DNA of 64,000 nucleotides from Pseudoduganella dura (GCF_009727155.1 NZ_WNWM01000002.1:4216001-4280000), one strand, 5' to 3'. Positions 1 through 9,698 are shown, counted from the stretch's first letter. Notes: a model not told the origin generated them from the sequence alone. A program made the numbers and translations.

Positions 1-1015
1 GCGCGTGCCGGTATTGCGTGAAACTGCCGGCCTGCGCATTCCAGCGCAGCAGGCCGGCGGAAAGCGTGGTCGCCCACAGCGTGCCGCTGCGGTCGATATA
101 GAAGTTCGTCACGCGGCTGTTCGGGGTCGGCACCTGCCGGCGCGTGTTCCAGTCGCCCTTGCCGTCCCAGCGCAGCACGCCGCTTTCGGTGCCGATCCAC
201 AGCGCGCCATGGGCGTCGAACTGCAGCGCGCGCACGATGTTGGTGCGGGGATCGGTCTGGCCGGCAGGGTCCACCCCGTGGTGGACGAACTCGGTGGCGC
301 CCGGCGGCAGGTAATCCAGCCCGCCCGGCCAGGTGGCGGCCCACAGGCCGCCCCTGGCATCGAGCGTGATGGCGTTGACGTCGTTGCTGGCCAGGCTGCC
401 CGGCCGTGCCGGATCGTGGCTGTGCACCGTGAACTTGCCGGTGGCGGGATCGAAGTGCTGCAGGCCGCCCCAGCTGGCGAGCCACATGCCATCCTTGCCG
501 TCCGAAATGATGGCCTTGATGATGCCCCGGTTGAGCGGGCCTGTACCCCGGGGGCCCTGCGGCGCCCTGAAAACGGTGAAATCGTTGGTGGCGGCGTCGT
601 ACCGCGCCAGGCCGTTCTGCGTGCCGGCCCAGATGCGGCCCTGCCGGTCTTCGTATAGCGTGGAAACACGGTCGTGCGGCAGGCTTTTCGGATCGTTGCT
701 GCGGTTCCGGTAGCGCACCGCCTGGTAGCCGTTGTAGCGGTACAGGCCGTTGACATGGGTGCCGATCCACATGAAGCCCTGGCGATCCTGCAGCAGCGAG
801 AGCATCGACGGCTCGTCGTTGCCGAGCGGCCCCAGCTTCTTGAAGCGCAGGGTCGGCGGCGGTTTGGCTTCACCCGCGACCCTGGCCCCGGCTCCGGCCT
901 GGCCCCGGGCCGGGGTAACGGCGGCCAGCAGCAGGCATGCCGCCACCGATGCCGCCACGAATTTTGCCAGCCCCGTCCGCACGGGACGCGCCAGGTCGAA
1001 TATTTGAGCTCGCAT
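1..1015 (-). CDS. Propeller-type sensor protein, N-terminal part (runs off window)
   Basis: The minus frame is open from an ATG at 1015 to the window edge, about 338 codons, with no stop. Residues about 18-35 are hydrophobic (VAASVAACLLLAAV) and look like a signal peptide or first membrane segment. At least six repeats of about 45 residues follow, each with the two-component-regulator propeller pattern: RQGFMWIGTHVNGLYRYN, RQGRIWAGTQNGLARYD, GKDGMWLASWGGLQHFD, ARGGLWAATWPGGLDYL, AHGALWIGTESGVLRWD and RSGTLWATTLSAGLLRW. In known families this is the periplasmic ligand-sensing part of hybrid histidine kinases or diguanylate cyclases. The output domain lies outside the window, so the class cannot be decided. 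The gene is divergent from the helicase gene that starts at 1246. Confidence 0.8.
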   Translation of the reverse strand, partial: MRAQIFDLARPVRTGLAKFVAASVAACLLLAAVTPARGQAGAGARVAGEAKPPPTLRFKKLGPLGNDEPSMLSLLQDRQGFMWIGTHVNGLYRYNGYQAVRYRNRSNDPKSLPHDRVSTLYEDRQGRIWAGTQNGLARYDAATNDFTVFRAPQGPRGTGPLNRGIIKAIISDGKDGMWLASWGGLQHFDPATGKFTVHSHDPARPGSLASNDVNAITLDARGGLWAATWPGGLDYLPPGATEFVHHGVDPAGQTDPRTNIVRALQFDAHGALWIGTESGVLRWDGKGDWNTRRQVPTPNSRVTNFYIDRSGTLWATTLSAGLLRWNAQAGSFTQYRHA

Positions 1016-1245
1016 GGGCTGATTATAGAATCAAACGCATTCCTTTTATGCAATAAAAGATCGTGCTGCACGCCATTTTGTGCGTGTCCCGCCTGAAACA
1101 GGTATGATTCGTGGTTGGCCTTCAGCCTCAGCATGGGCGGTCTCCGACCTCGGCGAGGTTGGCCGTTTCAGTATCGCGGGGTTGGCAGTCCCGGTCACAG
1201 CTGCAGTTTTTTTCTCGGAAAGCATGGTCGCACGACCAATCATTT

Positions 1246-2781
1246 ATGTCTGACATCGAAACAACCGCCCAGCCCGAGGCTCCCGCCCAGGTGCGTTTCT
1301 CCGACTTCGGCCTTTCTCCCGACATCCTGCGCGCGCTGACGGACCAGGGATATGTGCACCCGACGCCGATCCAGGCGCAGGCGATCCCAGTGGTGTTGCA
1401 GGGGCGCGACGTGATGGGCGCGGCCCAGACCGGTACCGGCAAGACCGCCGGCTTTTCGCTGCCGATCATCCAGCTGCTGCTGGCGCACGCGAGCGCGAGC
1501 ATGAGCCCCGCGCGCCACCCGGTGCGCGCGCTGATCCTGGCGCCGACCCGCGAGCTGGCGGTGCAGGTGGCGGAAAACGTGGCGAATTACTGCAAGCACA
1601 CGCCGCTGCGCTCGACCGTGGTGTACGGTGGCGTAGACATCAAGCCGCAGGCCGCGATCATGCGCGGTGGCGTCGAGATCGTGATCGCCACGCCGGGCCG
1701 CCTGCTGGACCACGTGGAACAGAAGAACATTTCGCTGTCGCAGGTGCAGATGCTGGTGATGGACGAAGCCGACCGCATGCTCGACATGGGCTTCCTGCCG
1801 GACCTGCAGCGCATCATCAACATGCTGCCGAAGCAGCGCCAGAACCTGATGTTCTCGGCCACGTTCTCGCCCGAGATCAAGAAACTGGCGGCCACGTTCC
1901 TGAACGATCCCGTCACCATCGAAGTGGCGCGCAGCAATGCCACGGCCGACAAGGTCACGCAGGTGGTCTACAAGGTCAGCGAAGAAAACAAGCGCGATGC
2001 CGTGGCCCACATCCTGCGTAGCCGCGAGCTGAAACAGGTGATCGTGTTCTCGAACACCAAGATCGGCGCCTCGCGCCTGGCGCGCGGCCTGGAACAGGAA
2101 GGCATGAAGGCTTCCGCGATCCACGGCGACAAGACGCAGCAGGAACGGATGGCGGCGCTGGAAGCGTTCAAGCGCGGCGAAGTGGATGTGCTGGTGGCCA
2201 CCGACGTGGCGGCCCGCGGCCTCGACATCACCGACCTGCCGTGCGTGATCAACTACGACCTGCCGTACAACGCCGAAGACTACGTGCACCGGATCGGCCG
2301 CACGGGCCGCGCCGGCGCCTCCGGCGATGCGATCTCGATTTTCTCCGACAAGGACGAGCGCCTGCTGGTGGACATCGAAAAGCTGATCAAGCAGACCATC
2401 AAGCGCGCCGAACTGGTTGGCTTCAGTCCGTCGGCCCGCAGCGCCGAGGAACGCCACGGCGAACGCCGCACCCCGCGCCGCGCCGAAGGCGAACGTAGCA
2501 CGGGCGGCCCCTATGCCGGCCCCAATGGCGGCGGCAGTGGCAGCAGCAGCGGCGGCAACGGTGGTTCCGGCAGCGGCCGTCCCGATCGCAGCGCGACCTA
2601 CGACCGTGGCCCCCGCCCGTCCGGCCCGCGCCGCGACAAGGTCGATCCGTGGTTCCTGAAGCCCTACGAGCCCACCCGCGGCGGCAACGCCAACGCGGCA
2701 CCCGCTTCGCCATCGTCGTCGTCGTCGTCGAAGCCCAAGCCGAAGCTGGCAGCCTTGCTGGGCGGCTTGCGGAAAGAATGA
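1246..2781 (+). CDS. rhlE: DEAD-box ATP-dependent RNA helicase, RhlE type
   Basis: The protein has 511 residues from the ATG at 1246. The frame is open further upstream to 1111, but the family begins close to this Met. All helicase motifs are present: Q motif YVHPTPIQAQAIP (~36-48), motif I AQTGTGKT (~60-67), PTRELAVQV (~101), TPGRL (~150), DEAD (~174-177), SAT (~204), IVFSNTK (~266), ATDVAARGLD (~319) and HRIGRTGR (~348). Such proteins unwind RNA duplexes in ribosome assembly and mRNA decay. The tail after about residue 395 is low complexity, rich in Arg, Gly and Ser, and typical for RNA binding. It contains a run of six TCG serine codons near 2713-2730. RhlE is the closest call; other DEAD-box subfamilies are possible. 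Confidence 0.93.
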   Translation: MSDIETTAQPEAPAQVRFSDFGLSPDILRALTDQGYVHPTPIQAQAIPVVLQGRDVMGAAQTGTGKTAGFSLPIIQLLLAHASASMSPARHPVRALILAPTRELAVQVAENVANYCKHTPLRSTVVYGGVDIKPQAAIMRGGVEIVIATPGRLLDHVEQKNISLSQVQMLVMDEADRMLDMGFLPDLQRIINMLPKQRQNLMFSATFSPEIKKLAATFLNDPVTIEVARSNATADKVTQVVYKVSEENKRDAVAHILRSRELKQVIVFSNTKIGASRLARGLEQEGMKASAIHGDKTQQERMAALEAFKRGEVDVLVATDVAARGLDITDLPCVINYDLPYNAEDYVHRIGRTGRAGASGDAISIFSDKDERLLVDIEKLIKQTIKRAELVGFSPSARSAEERHGERRTPRRAEGERSTGGPYAGPNGGGSGSSSGGNGGSGSGRPDRSATYDRGPRPSGPRRDKVDPWFLKPYEPTRGGNANAAPASPSSSSSSKPKPKLAALLGGLRKE

Positions 2782-2823
2782 GCGGCCGAAGGCTTGTAGT
2801 GCCAGAAACGGAAATTCAGCGGG

Positions 2824-2829
2824 TATAAT
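2824..2829 (+). promoter_or_regulatory. Perfect -10 hexamer upstream of the GT2 gene
   Basis: TATAAT lies 25-52 nt upstream of the two candidate starts of the following glycosyltransferase. No convincing -35 hexamer sits at 16-18 nt spacing, so promoter function is inferred from the -10 alone. Confidence 0.4.
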
Positions 2830-2853
2830 TGCGCGGTTTTTAACTTTCTGGCT

Positions 2854-3816
2854 GTGCCGCGATGCCTGCCCTTCGAATCCGTGAACGAGTCTGTTTTCCC
2901 GCGCGTGGCGGTCCTGGTACCCTGCTATAACGAAGCCTTGACGGTCGCCGCCATCGTGCGCGACTTTAATAAATTCCTGCCCCAGGCAGTGGTTTATGTA
3001 TTCGACAACAACTCCACGGATGACACGATCCGCATCGCGCGCGAAGCGGGTGCAGTCGTCCGCGCCGTGCCCCTGCAGGGCAAGGGTAATGTCATCCGCC
3101 GCATGTTCGCCGATGTCGAGGCCGATGTTTATGTGATGGTCGACGGCGACGACACCTATGACGCCAGCGTTGCCCAGCAGCTGATCGACAAGCTGCTCGA
3201 CGATGGCCTGGACATGGTAGTGGGCAAGCGTGTGGCCGAAGAGCAGGAAGCCTATCGCTTCGGCCACCGCTTCGGCAACCGCCTGCTGACGGGCTGCGTG
3301 GCCACCGTGTTCGGCAACACGTTCTCCGACATGCTGTCCGGCTACCGCGTGTTTTCCCGCCGCTACGTCAAGTCGTTCGCCGCCCATGCAGCCGGCTTTG
3401 AAACCGAAACCGAGCTGACCGTGCACGCGCTGGAATTGCGCATGCCGGTGGCGGAAGTGGACACCGTGTACAAGTCACGGCCGGAGGGTTCGGTCAGCAA
3501 GCTCAGTACCTACAAGGACGGCATCCGCATCCTGTGGATGATCATCCGCCTGTACAAGAACGAACGGCCGCTGTATTTCTTCGCGCTGGGCGCGCTCGTC
3601 ACCGCCCTCATCGCGCTGGGGCTGGCCATCCCCCTCGTCAATACCTACATGCATACCGGCCTGGTGCCGCGCCTGCCGACGGCGCTGCTGTGCGTCGGCC
3701 TGGGGCTGCTGTCCGGCCTGCTGCTGACATGCGGCATGGTGCTCGATACGGTCACCAAGGGCCGTGTCGAGCAGAAGCGCTTCGCTTACCTGGCGATTCC
3801 TCCGACGGTGCGATGA
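2854..3816 (+). CDS. Family 2 glycosyltransferase (polyprenyl-phosphate sugar synthase-like)
   Basis: The protein has 320 residues from a GTG at 2854; a second in-frame GTG at 2881 (311 residues) fits the family start better, and neither has a clear Shine-Dalgarno sequence. The GT-A core is evident: VAVLVPCYNEA, FDNNSTDDT and the metal-binding VDGDDTYDA. It resembles dolichyl/undecaprenyl-phosphate glucose or mannose synthases. Two hydrophobic segments near the C-terminus (~235-257 and ~270-295) would anchor it in the inner membrane. Likely role: transfer of a sugar from a nucleotide donor to a polyprenyl phosphate carrier. A GtrA-like flippase gene lies convergent just downstream, the usual partner for such an enzyme, which supports a role in decorating surface glycans. 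Confidence 0.85.
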   Translation: MPRCLPFESVNESVFPRVAVLVPCYNEALTVAAIVRDFNKFLPQAVVYVFDNNSTDDTIRIAREAGAVVRAVPLQGKGNVIRRMFADVEADVYVMVDGDDTYDASVAQQLIDKLLDDGLDMVVGKRVAEEQEAYRFGHRFGNRLLTGCVATVFGNTFSDMLSGYRVFSRRYVKSFAAHAAGFETETELTVHALELRMPVAEVDTVYKSRPEGSVSKLSTYKDGIRILWMIIRLYKNERPLYFFALGALVTALIALGLAIPLVNTYMHTGLVPRLPTALLCVGLGLLSGLLLTCGMVLDTVTKGRVEQKRFAYLAIPPTVR

Positions 3817-3822
3817 TGGCGT

Positions 3823-3844
3823 GCGCGGCGTGACCCCGCCGCGC
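3823..3844. terminator. GC-rich stem-loop between convergent genes
   Basis: GCGCGGCG pairs with CGCCGCGC around a six-base loop, between the stop of the GT2 gene and the stop of the convergent gtrA-like gene. There is no T tract, so it may act only as a barrier or mRNA end stabiliser. Confidence 0.4.
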
Positions 3845-3851
3845 CGGCAGC

Positions 3852-4265
3852 TCAGCCCGCGTTGCCGCGAAACGTGAACGTCTTGTGCAGCAGAAAGGTG
3901 AGCACGGGGCCGCACAGCAGCACCAGCCCCAGGCCCACCAGGTAATGCCAGTGCATCGCCTCGCCCAGCGCGGACAGGCTGATCGTCAACACCAGGCTCA
4001 ACATCGAAACGCCGAGGAACTTGCGGTAGCTGGCCCAGGTGGGCGGCTGGCGGAACGTCAGCCGGCCGTTCGCGAAGAACGAGATGGTATTGGCGAGCGC
4101 AAAGCCGGCCATGTTGGCCAGCACCGGCCGGGCCAGGCCATGCTCCACCAGGGCCACCACCACGCCCGAATGCACGAACGTGTTGATGACGCCGATGACC
4201 CCGAAGGTCAGCAGCGCGCGCTGGCGGGCGATCCGTTCCCTCAGGTTAAGGCCGGCCAATTGCAT
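3852..4265 (-). CDS. GtrA family membrane protein
   Basis: The protein has 137 residues, the usual size for GtrA. Four hydrophobic segments are visible, starting with LLTFGVIGVINTFVHSGVVV, then ANMAGFALANTISFFAN and two more in the C-terminal half, ending in the family signature TFLLHKTFTFR. GtrA-type proteins are thought to flip polyprenyl-phosphate-linked sugars across the inner membrane for glycan modification. The start overlaps the end of the upstream glycosyltransferase by 20 nt, so the gene is probably the last of the polysaccharide operon. The convergent GT2 gene next door could make the lipid-linked sugar it moves. Confidence 0.87.
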   Translation of the reverse strand: MQLAGLNLRERIARQRALLTFGVIGVINTFVHSGVVVALVEHGLARPVLANMAGFALANTISFFANGRLTFRQPPTWASYRKFLGVSMLSLVLTISLSALGEAMHWHYLVGLGLVLLCGPVLTFLLHKTFTFRGNAG

Positions 4266-7200
4266 GCTCTTCTCGTTCCGGGCACCGTGCGGTCCCCGGG
4301 GATGATGTCAGGATGTCCAGCAATGCACGGGCGTTTTCTGCCCATGTCATCCAGCGCATGCCTTTCGGCAGCGGGTGGCTCCCTGCGGCGTGCAGGGCCA
4401 GCCAGTCGCGCACGGCGCCAGCCAGCGCATCGCCATCCATGCCCCTGAAGTAATGCGCGGCATCGCCGGCCACCTCGCGGAACACGGGCAGGTCGCGCAC
4501 CAGCAGCGGCACGCCGTATTGCGCGCCTTCGATCAGCGGCAGGCCGAAGCCTTCGCCCTCGCTGGGCGACAGCAGGCAGGCGCTGGCCAGGTACACCTGC
4601 TGCAGCGTGGCGTCGTCGATGCCTTCCAGCCAGAACAGGCGCTTGCCCAGTTCCGGATGCTCGCGCAGTTTCTGCACGATCTGCGGGATGGTGCGCCGTT
4701 CGCCCTGCGGCAGCGGCTTCCAGCCTTCGCGGCCGACGATGACGAGGTTGACATCCACGCCGGCGGCCCACAGCCGTTCGAATGCCTCGATCGCCTGCAG
4801 GTGGCCCTTGCGCGGTTCGATCGTGCCCACCATCAGGAAGCTTGGCCGCGCCGCGATCTGCTGCACCACCGGCGCTTGCGCGACAGGGGCGGCCGCCTGC
4901 GCGGCCGGCGCATCCGTTTCCAGGTCGGCGCCCAGGTGCAGCGCCGTCAGTTGCTGGCCCGGGCGGCGGCGGATGTCGCGGCCGTCCAGCCAGGTGGCCA
5001 GGTCGTCCTGCACCGCGCGCGAGATGCAGATCAGCCGGTCGGCCTCGGCGCCCACGCAGTCGAGGAAGGCGCCATGCGTGAGATCCGCATGGGACGGGAA
5101 GAATTCCGGGCGCAGCACCGGCAGCAGGTCGTAGATCACGAAATTGATCGAGACGCCGCGCGCGCGCCACGCCGCATACAGGCCGCTGCCGGCGGCCTGT
5201 ATCGCCGCGTGCGGCGAATGGTCGGGGCAGTAATACACGTCGCCGGCCTGCACGTCCACCACCGGGTCGGCGCCCTGCAGCAGGTTGTCGATGCCGAGCA
5301 GGCGTGCCGCGTAATTGCGCGCGTAGCGGTATTGCGGCTGGCCGTCGGCGCTGCCCAGGTACACCGGTTCCACGCGCCAGCCGGTGGCACGCAGCTGCAG
5401 CAGTTCCAGCAGCTGGTTGCGCACCACGCGCTCGATGCCGGTTTTCAGGTCGTGCTGCGCGATATTCGTTACGTCCAGCAGGATCTGGCGCGGCTGCAGC
5501 GGATCGGGCGCGTGCCCCACGCAGCGCGCCAGGCGCTGCAGCATCGCGTCGTCCGCTTCCAGGCCCGGCGTGGACAGCAGGGCGCGCAACAGCGCGTCCC
5601 GGCCGTGCCTGCGCTTCGTTGCATCGTAGGCCAGTGCCTCCCTGTACATGCGGCCCACTTCTTCCGGGCTGTTGCGCCGCCGCATCAGGTCGAACCCGGC
5701 CGTGCCCAGTGCGCGGCGGCGCGCGGCGTCGGCGCGCAGCGTGTCAAGCGATTCCACCAATGCCTCCTGGCTGAATACGTCCGGCAGCATCCATGTGGCA
5801 TCCGGGCCGAACTCGGCCATCGCGCCGTTGGCATTCAGGATCACCGGCATGCCGTAGATCATGCAGTCGGGCACGGTGCTCGAAGTCTCCCCACGCGAAC
5901 CGGTGCGCAGCTGCACGCCCACGTCGGCCGCCTGGAGATAGTTCAGGTAATCGTCGTCCGAGGTCCAGCCGGTGATGCGGATGCGGTCGGTGCCGGCGGC
6001 GCCGATGATGTTCGTCATTTCGCGGCCATAGTCGCCGCCATGGTTGGCGCCCACGAACACCAGGTGGCAGGTCGTATCGGCATGCAGCCGCGACGCCAGC
6101 CAGGCCTGCAGCAGTTCGAGGCAAAGCTTGGTGGGTGCGATGAAGCCGAAGTTGCACACCACGAAGGCATCCTCCGGGATGCCCAGCGCGCGACGCGCGG
6201 CGGCGCGGTCGTTCACGGCCGGCACGGCGCGCGGCAGGTGGCCCAGGCTCCAGTCTTCGCCGGCGCGCGGGCCGTACCACTCGCCGGCCAGGTTGCGCGC
6301 ATAGTCGGAGTGCACGATCACGTGCGTGGCATCCTGCAGGATCTCCAGGTTGCTGGGGTATAGCTGGCGGGCCAGTTCCAGGCCATCCGGCACGGCGCTG
6401 GCCTGCACCGCGGCATAGCCGTGCGAGTGCAGCATGCTCTGCGTCCACACGCCCGGCATGGCACCGGTGATCTGCTCGTACGACAGCATGCTCGACAGGT
6501 AGAAGTCGTGCAGCACCACCACGCCCGGGTGACGCCGCAGCAGCGGCACCATGTGGCTGTGGTAGGGGCTGTTGCCGAACTGGTAGACGATGTGCTGGTA
6601 GCGCTCCGGGTGCTCGTCGAGCCAGGCGACCGGGTGCTGCGGCAGGTGCGCCAGTTCGGCCGGCAGGTCCAGCCGCAACTGGTGCACGATCAGCTCCACG
6701 TCGAAGTACGGCAGCAGCGTGGGAAGCACGCGTGCCGAGTGGTCGGCGATGCCGGTGCGTTCCGGCGGCAGTGGCGACAGGAAGGCGATGCGGGGCCGTT
6801 CGGCCGGCGCCGGAGCAGCTTGCGCCGCCGCCGCTTGCGCGGCCCTGTCACGCGTGGCGGCATGCACCTCCAGCGCGGCGATGGCCTTGCGCGCGCTGTT
6901 GTCCCAGCTGAACTTGCGGGCCTGGGCACGGCCATGCACGCGCAGGCGCGCCTGCAGTGCTTCGTCGCCCAGCACGTGCTCGATGGTGGCTGCGATCGAT
7001 GCAGGATGACGCGCATCGAACAGCGCTTCCGGGTTGCCGATCACCTCGGGAATGCTGGTGTTGTCGGCACCGATCACCAGCGCGCCGCATGCCATCGCCT
7101 CCAGCGCCGGCAGGCCGAAACCTTCGTGTAGCGACGGAAACACGAACAGCGCCGCGCTGCGGTAGAGGTCGATCAGGTCGGCATCGGTGAGGTAGCCGGT

Positions 7201-8073
7201 CAGGACCAGCTCGTCCGCGGCCAGGCCGGAACGGCGGGCCACGTCTTCCAGGCGCTGGCGTTCGCCGTCGTTGATGCGGCCCGCGATCACCAGCTGGTGG
7301 GCGCCCCGCATCGGACCCGGCAGCAGGCCATAGGCCGTGATCAGCCCATCGACATTCTTGCGCGCATCGAAGCCGCCCGGCGCATACATCAGCGCCGCGC
7401 GGGTGATGCCGCAACGGTCGCGCAGAGCGTGCAGGCTGGCCGGGTCCGGCGCGGCGGCGTTGAAGGTGTCGTCCACCGCCGTGGAAATCGCCACCACGTG
7501 CTCCGGCGCCAGGCCCAGCGCGTCGATCGCCTCCTGGCGCGAGTAGTCGGAAATGGCCAGCAGCAGGCCCGCCTTGCGCAGCGATGCGATCTTGCGTTCG
7601 TAATAGCTGCGCTGCTCCGGCTGGCGCAGGTAGGCATCCGGGTTCAGGAAGGGAATCAGGTCGTACAGCACCACGGCGGTGTCGGCGCCGTCCGTGAAGG
7701 TGCCCACCGAGACCACGCTGTCGTCCACGTAGCCTTCGAACAGGCTGGTGACCAGCACCGCGTCGGGCCGCAATTGCGCGATCGCATATTCGCGCAGCAG
7801 CTCGCCGGCGCGCGCGCGCGCGCCGTTGGCGGCGTGCAGCTCGGCGGTGGGACCGGCGATGTCGAACAGGCAGATACGTTCCGGCGGCACCAGGCCGGCG
7901 AAGGCCTGGCGGATGTCCTCGATCGCGCCGCCCAGCGCCGCGTTGAGCACCAGCCACACCTCGTGTTCGCCGGCGTTGCGGGCCACGCCCAGCGCCAGCG
8001 CCAGCGAATAACGGCCGATGCCGCGGAACCGGCTTTCCGATTGCGCTCCCTGCAGATCAATGACTATTCGCAT
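4246..8073 (-). CDS. Large multi-domain glycosyltransferase (three GT4-type units)
   Basis: The protein has 1275 residues. Three consecutive GT-B/GT4 units can be read. Unit 1 (~1-400) begins RIVIDLQGAQSESRFRGIGR and carries SLHEGFGLPALEAMACG (~314-330). A short Ala/Pro linker (~405-428) precedes unit 2 (~428-800), which begins RIAFLSPLPPERTGIADHS and whose nucleotide-sugar site is degenerate (GSRGETSSTVPDCMIYGMP). Unit 3 (~868-1260) begins ILLDVTNIAQHDLKTGIERV and has SEGEGFGLPLIEGAQYGVP. Fused GT4 units of this kind, such as WbdA of E. coli O9a, polymerise mannose or rhamnose chains at the cytoplasmic face. The start overlaps the end of the methyltransferase gene by 17 nt, implying co-translation within the Wzm/Wzt operon. 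Substrate sugars cannot be read from the sequence. Confidence 0.9.
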   Translation of the reverse strand: MRIVIDLQGAQSESRFRGIGRYSLALALGVARNAGEHEVWLVLNAALGGAIEDIRQAFAGLVPPERICLFDIAGPTAELHAANGARARAGELLREYAIAQLRPDAVLVTSLFEGYVDDSVVSVGTFTDGADTAVVLYDLIPFLNPDAYLRQPEQRSYYERKIASLRKAGLLLAISDYSRQEAIDALGLAPEHVVAISTAVDDTFNAAAPDPASLHALRDRCGITRAALMYAPGGFDARKNVDGLITAYGLLPGPMRGAHQLVIAGRINDGERQRLEDVARRSGLAADELVLTGYLTDADLIDLYRSAALFVFPSLHEGFGLPALEAMACGALVIGADNTSIPEVIGNPEALFDARHPASIAATIEHVLGDEALQARLRVHGRAQARKFSWDNSARKAIAALEVHAATRDRAAQAAAAQAAPAPAERPRIAFLSPLPPERTGIADHSARVLPTLLPYFDVELIVHQLRLDLPAELAHLPQHPVAWLDEHPERYQHIVYQFGNSPYHSHMVPLLRRHPGVVVLHDFYLSSMLSYEQITGAMPGVWTQSMLHSHGYAAVQASAVPDGLELARQLYPSNLEILQDATHVIVHSDYARNLAGEWYGPRAGEDWSLGHLPRAVPAVNDRAAARRALGIPEDAFVVCNFGFIAPTKLCLELLQAWLASRLHADTTCHLVFVGANHGGDYGREMTNIIGAAGTDRIRITGWTSDDDYLNYLQAADVGVQLRTGSRGETSSTVPDCMIYGMPVILNANGAMAEFGPDATWMLPDVFSQEALVESLDTLRADAARRRALGTAGFDLMRRRNSPEEVGRMYREALAYDATKRRHGRDALLRALLSTPGLEADDAMLQRLARCVGHAPDPLQPRQILLDVTNIAQHDLKTGIERVVRNQLLELLQLRATGWRVEPVYLGSADGQPQYRYARNYAARLLGIDNLLQGADPVVDVQAGDVYYCPDHSPHAAIQAAGSGLYAAWRARGVSINFVIYDLLPVLRPEFFPSHADLTHGAFLDCVGAEADRLICISRAVQDDLATWLDGRDIRRRPGQQLTALHLGADLETDAPAAQAAAPVAQAPVVQQIAARPSFLMVGTIEPRKGHLQAIEAFERLWAAGVDVNLVIVGREGWKPLPQGERRTIPQIVQKLREHPELGKRLFWLEGIDDATLQQVYLASACLLSPSEGEGFGLPLIEGAQYGVPLLVRDLPVFREVAGDAAHYFRGMDGDALAGAVRDWLALHAAGSHPLPKGMRWMTWAENARALLDILTSSPGTARCPEREEHAIGRP

Positions 8074-9688
8074 CGGACATCCTTGCTTGTTCCTGTTTCA
8101 ATTGCCGGTAAATGCGTGCCGCGCGGGGAGACAGCTCCCCCGGTTCTTCTTCCAGCACCAGCCGCGTGGCGGCGCCGCTGTTGTCGAGCATGAGCGTGTA
8201 CAGGCGCGATTCCAGTGCCGGAATGTGCCGGAGCGCCGCGCGTGCCCAGCCTTTCAGGCGCGGGCGCCGCAGCACGGCGGCGGCACTGCCGCGCACTACA
8301 CGTTTGGTGCGCGACTTCAGCCCGCTGCCGACGCGGCCGTCGCGGGTCGCCGAGCGCAGCCGGTAGACCAGCGTCATCACGCTGCGCAGCGGCGCGGTGA
8401 TGCGCCATGACGTGCTGCCGAGCAGGTCGGTGATCTGCTTCGCGTAGGCGTTGGTGCGCTCTTCGTTGTGGGCGATGCGCCAGGCCAGTTCCTCCATCCG
8501 CGTGGCCCGTGCCTCGTCGCGCGCGGCCAGTTCCTCGGTGCGCGCGGCCAGGGCCGCCGCCTGTACGGACAATTCCACGTCGCGCGCGGCCAGGCCTGCG
8601 GCCTGCACCGACAGTTCCACATCGCGTGCGGCCAGGGCCGCGATCTGCACGGCCAGCTCGTGGGTGCGTTCGGCCAGCTCGTTCCGGATCACGCCGCTCT
8701 CGTGTTCCAGCGCCGCCAGGCGCCGCCGCTCGGCATCCAGTTCGGCCAGCTGCCGTTCGGCCAGTTTGCCCAGTTCGACCAGCCGTTCCGCGTGTGCGGC
8801 CGCCAGCCGCGACGTATGCTCGGCCGTCTGGCTGGTGGCCTGCTGGGCCACGCGCAAATCTTTGGCCTCGGCGGCGGTGCTGGCGCGGTCTTCCGAAATG
8901 CGCTGCTCGATGTGCGCGAAGATCTGGTGCACGCCGGCCAGTTCGCCATCGAGCTGTTCTTCATAGCGCCGCGCCAGTTGCTGCATGTCGATACCGTAGT
9001 CGGCGCCGAACGCCGCATCGAACAGCGCCAGTAGCGCGGGCGCGGCGGCCTTCTGCGCCACCACGCTGTAGTCCGGGCTGGCACCCTGCAGCACGGCCGT
9101 GAGCACCACGCGGCCGCCTTCGCGCAGTTGCGGGTCTTCCTGCAGTCGAACCACCTTGTGGCGCGCGAAGCCGCTATGCTCGGCGGCGAAGGCCAGCAGG
9201 TTCGGCGGAATGGGGCGCTCGTGCGATGGGTCGGTATAGAAATCGGAGGCGCCGACCACGAGGTTTTCCGGGTTCGGCGTTTCCATGATCAGCAGGCCGC
9301 CCGGCTGCAGTGCGCGCAGCGCCTCGGCGATCAGCTGGCGCACCAGGTCGAACGGGATGTGCTCGACCAGGTGGAAGGCCGAGACCAGCGCCAGACTGCC
9401 ATCCGGCTGCGCGCGCAGCGCGGCCAGCGCATCCATGTTCTGCACATCCAGCCCGCGCTCGATGCAGGCGGCGAGCATGCCGTCGTCGAGATCGATGCCG
9501 CGCGCCGCGAAGCCATGTTCGCCCAGCAGTTCGAGCCATTCGCCGCGGCCGCAGCCCAGGTCCAGCGCCGGCGCCTGTGCGCCGGCCAGCGGGCGCAAGA
9601 AGGGCAGGTAGGCGCGCAGGCGCTCCTTGATGACTTCGCGCGAGCCGCGATAGCGGTCTTCGAACGCGCGATAAAAGGGTTGGCTCAT
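8057..9688 (-). CDS. SAM methyltransferase with long coiled coil (candidate chain terminator/ruler)
   Basis: The protein has 543 residues. Residues ~40-185 form a class I SAM methyltransferase: motif I LDLGCGRGEWLELL, then GIDLDDGML and FHLVEHIP. After a linker, ~245-425 is Ala/Glu/Arg/Leu-rich and coiled-coil forming, and includes a 14-residue unit (AARDVELSVQAAGL) repeated about three times. It is followed by STSWRITAPLR, a motif seen in many proteins of bacterial polysaccharide gene clusters. The C-terminal ~110 residues are basic. Position between Wzt and the polymerising glycosyltransferase, and the methyltransferase-plus-coiled-coil plan, resemble WbdD, which caps O-antigen chains and measures their length. 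No kinase domain is present, so capping would be by methylation alone. The function is inferred. Confidence 0.85.
   Translation of the reverse strand: MSQPFYRAFEDRYRGSREVIKERLRAYLPFLRPLAGAQAPALDLGCGRGEWLELLGEHGFAARGIDLDDGMLAACIERGLDVQNMDALAALRAQPDGSLALVSAFHLVEHIPFDLVRQLIAEALRALQPGGLLIMETPNPENLVVGASDFYTDPSHERPIPPNLLAFAAEHSGFARHKVVRLQEDPQLREGGRVVLTAVLQGASPDYSVVAQKAAAPALLALFDAAFGADYGIDMQQLARRYEEQLDGELAGVHQIFAHIEQRISEDRASTAAEAKDLRVAQQATSQTAEHTSRLAAAHAERLVELGKLAERQLAELDAERRRLAALEHESGVIRNELAERTHELAVQIAALAARDVELSVQAAGLAARDVELSVQAAALAARTEELAARDEARATRMEELAWRIAHNEERTNAYAKQITDLLGSTSWRITAPLRSVMTLVYRLRSATRDGRVGSGLKSRTKRVVRGSAAAVLRRPRLKGWARAALRHIPALESRLYTLMLDNSGAATRLVLEEEPGELSPRAARIYRQLKQEQARMSDANSH
8519..8656 (-). 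repeat. 42-bp coding tandem repeat in the methyltransferase coiled coil
   Basis: About three units of 42 bp encode 14-residue blocks of the LAARDVELSVQAA type. Unit length is a multiple of seven residues, so gain or loss keeps both the reading frame and the heptad phase. Confidence 0.65.
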
Positions 9689-9698
9689 CGCGGTTGCC

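Noticed and set aside
1240..3426. A 728-codon minus frame opposite the helicase and GT2 genes
   Set aside because: It runs antisense through two genes with full sets of conserved motifs and has shadow-type His/Arg/Ala composition.
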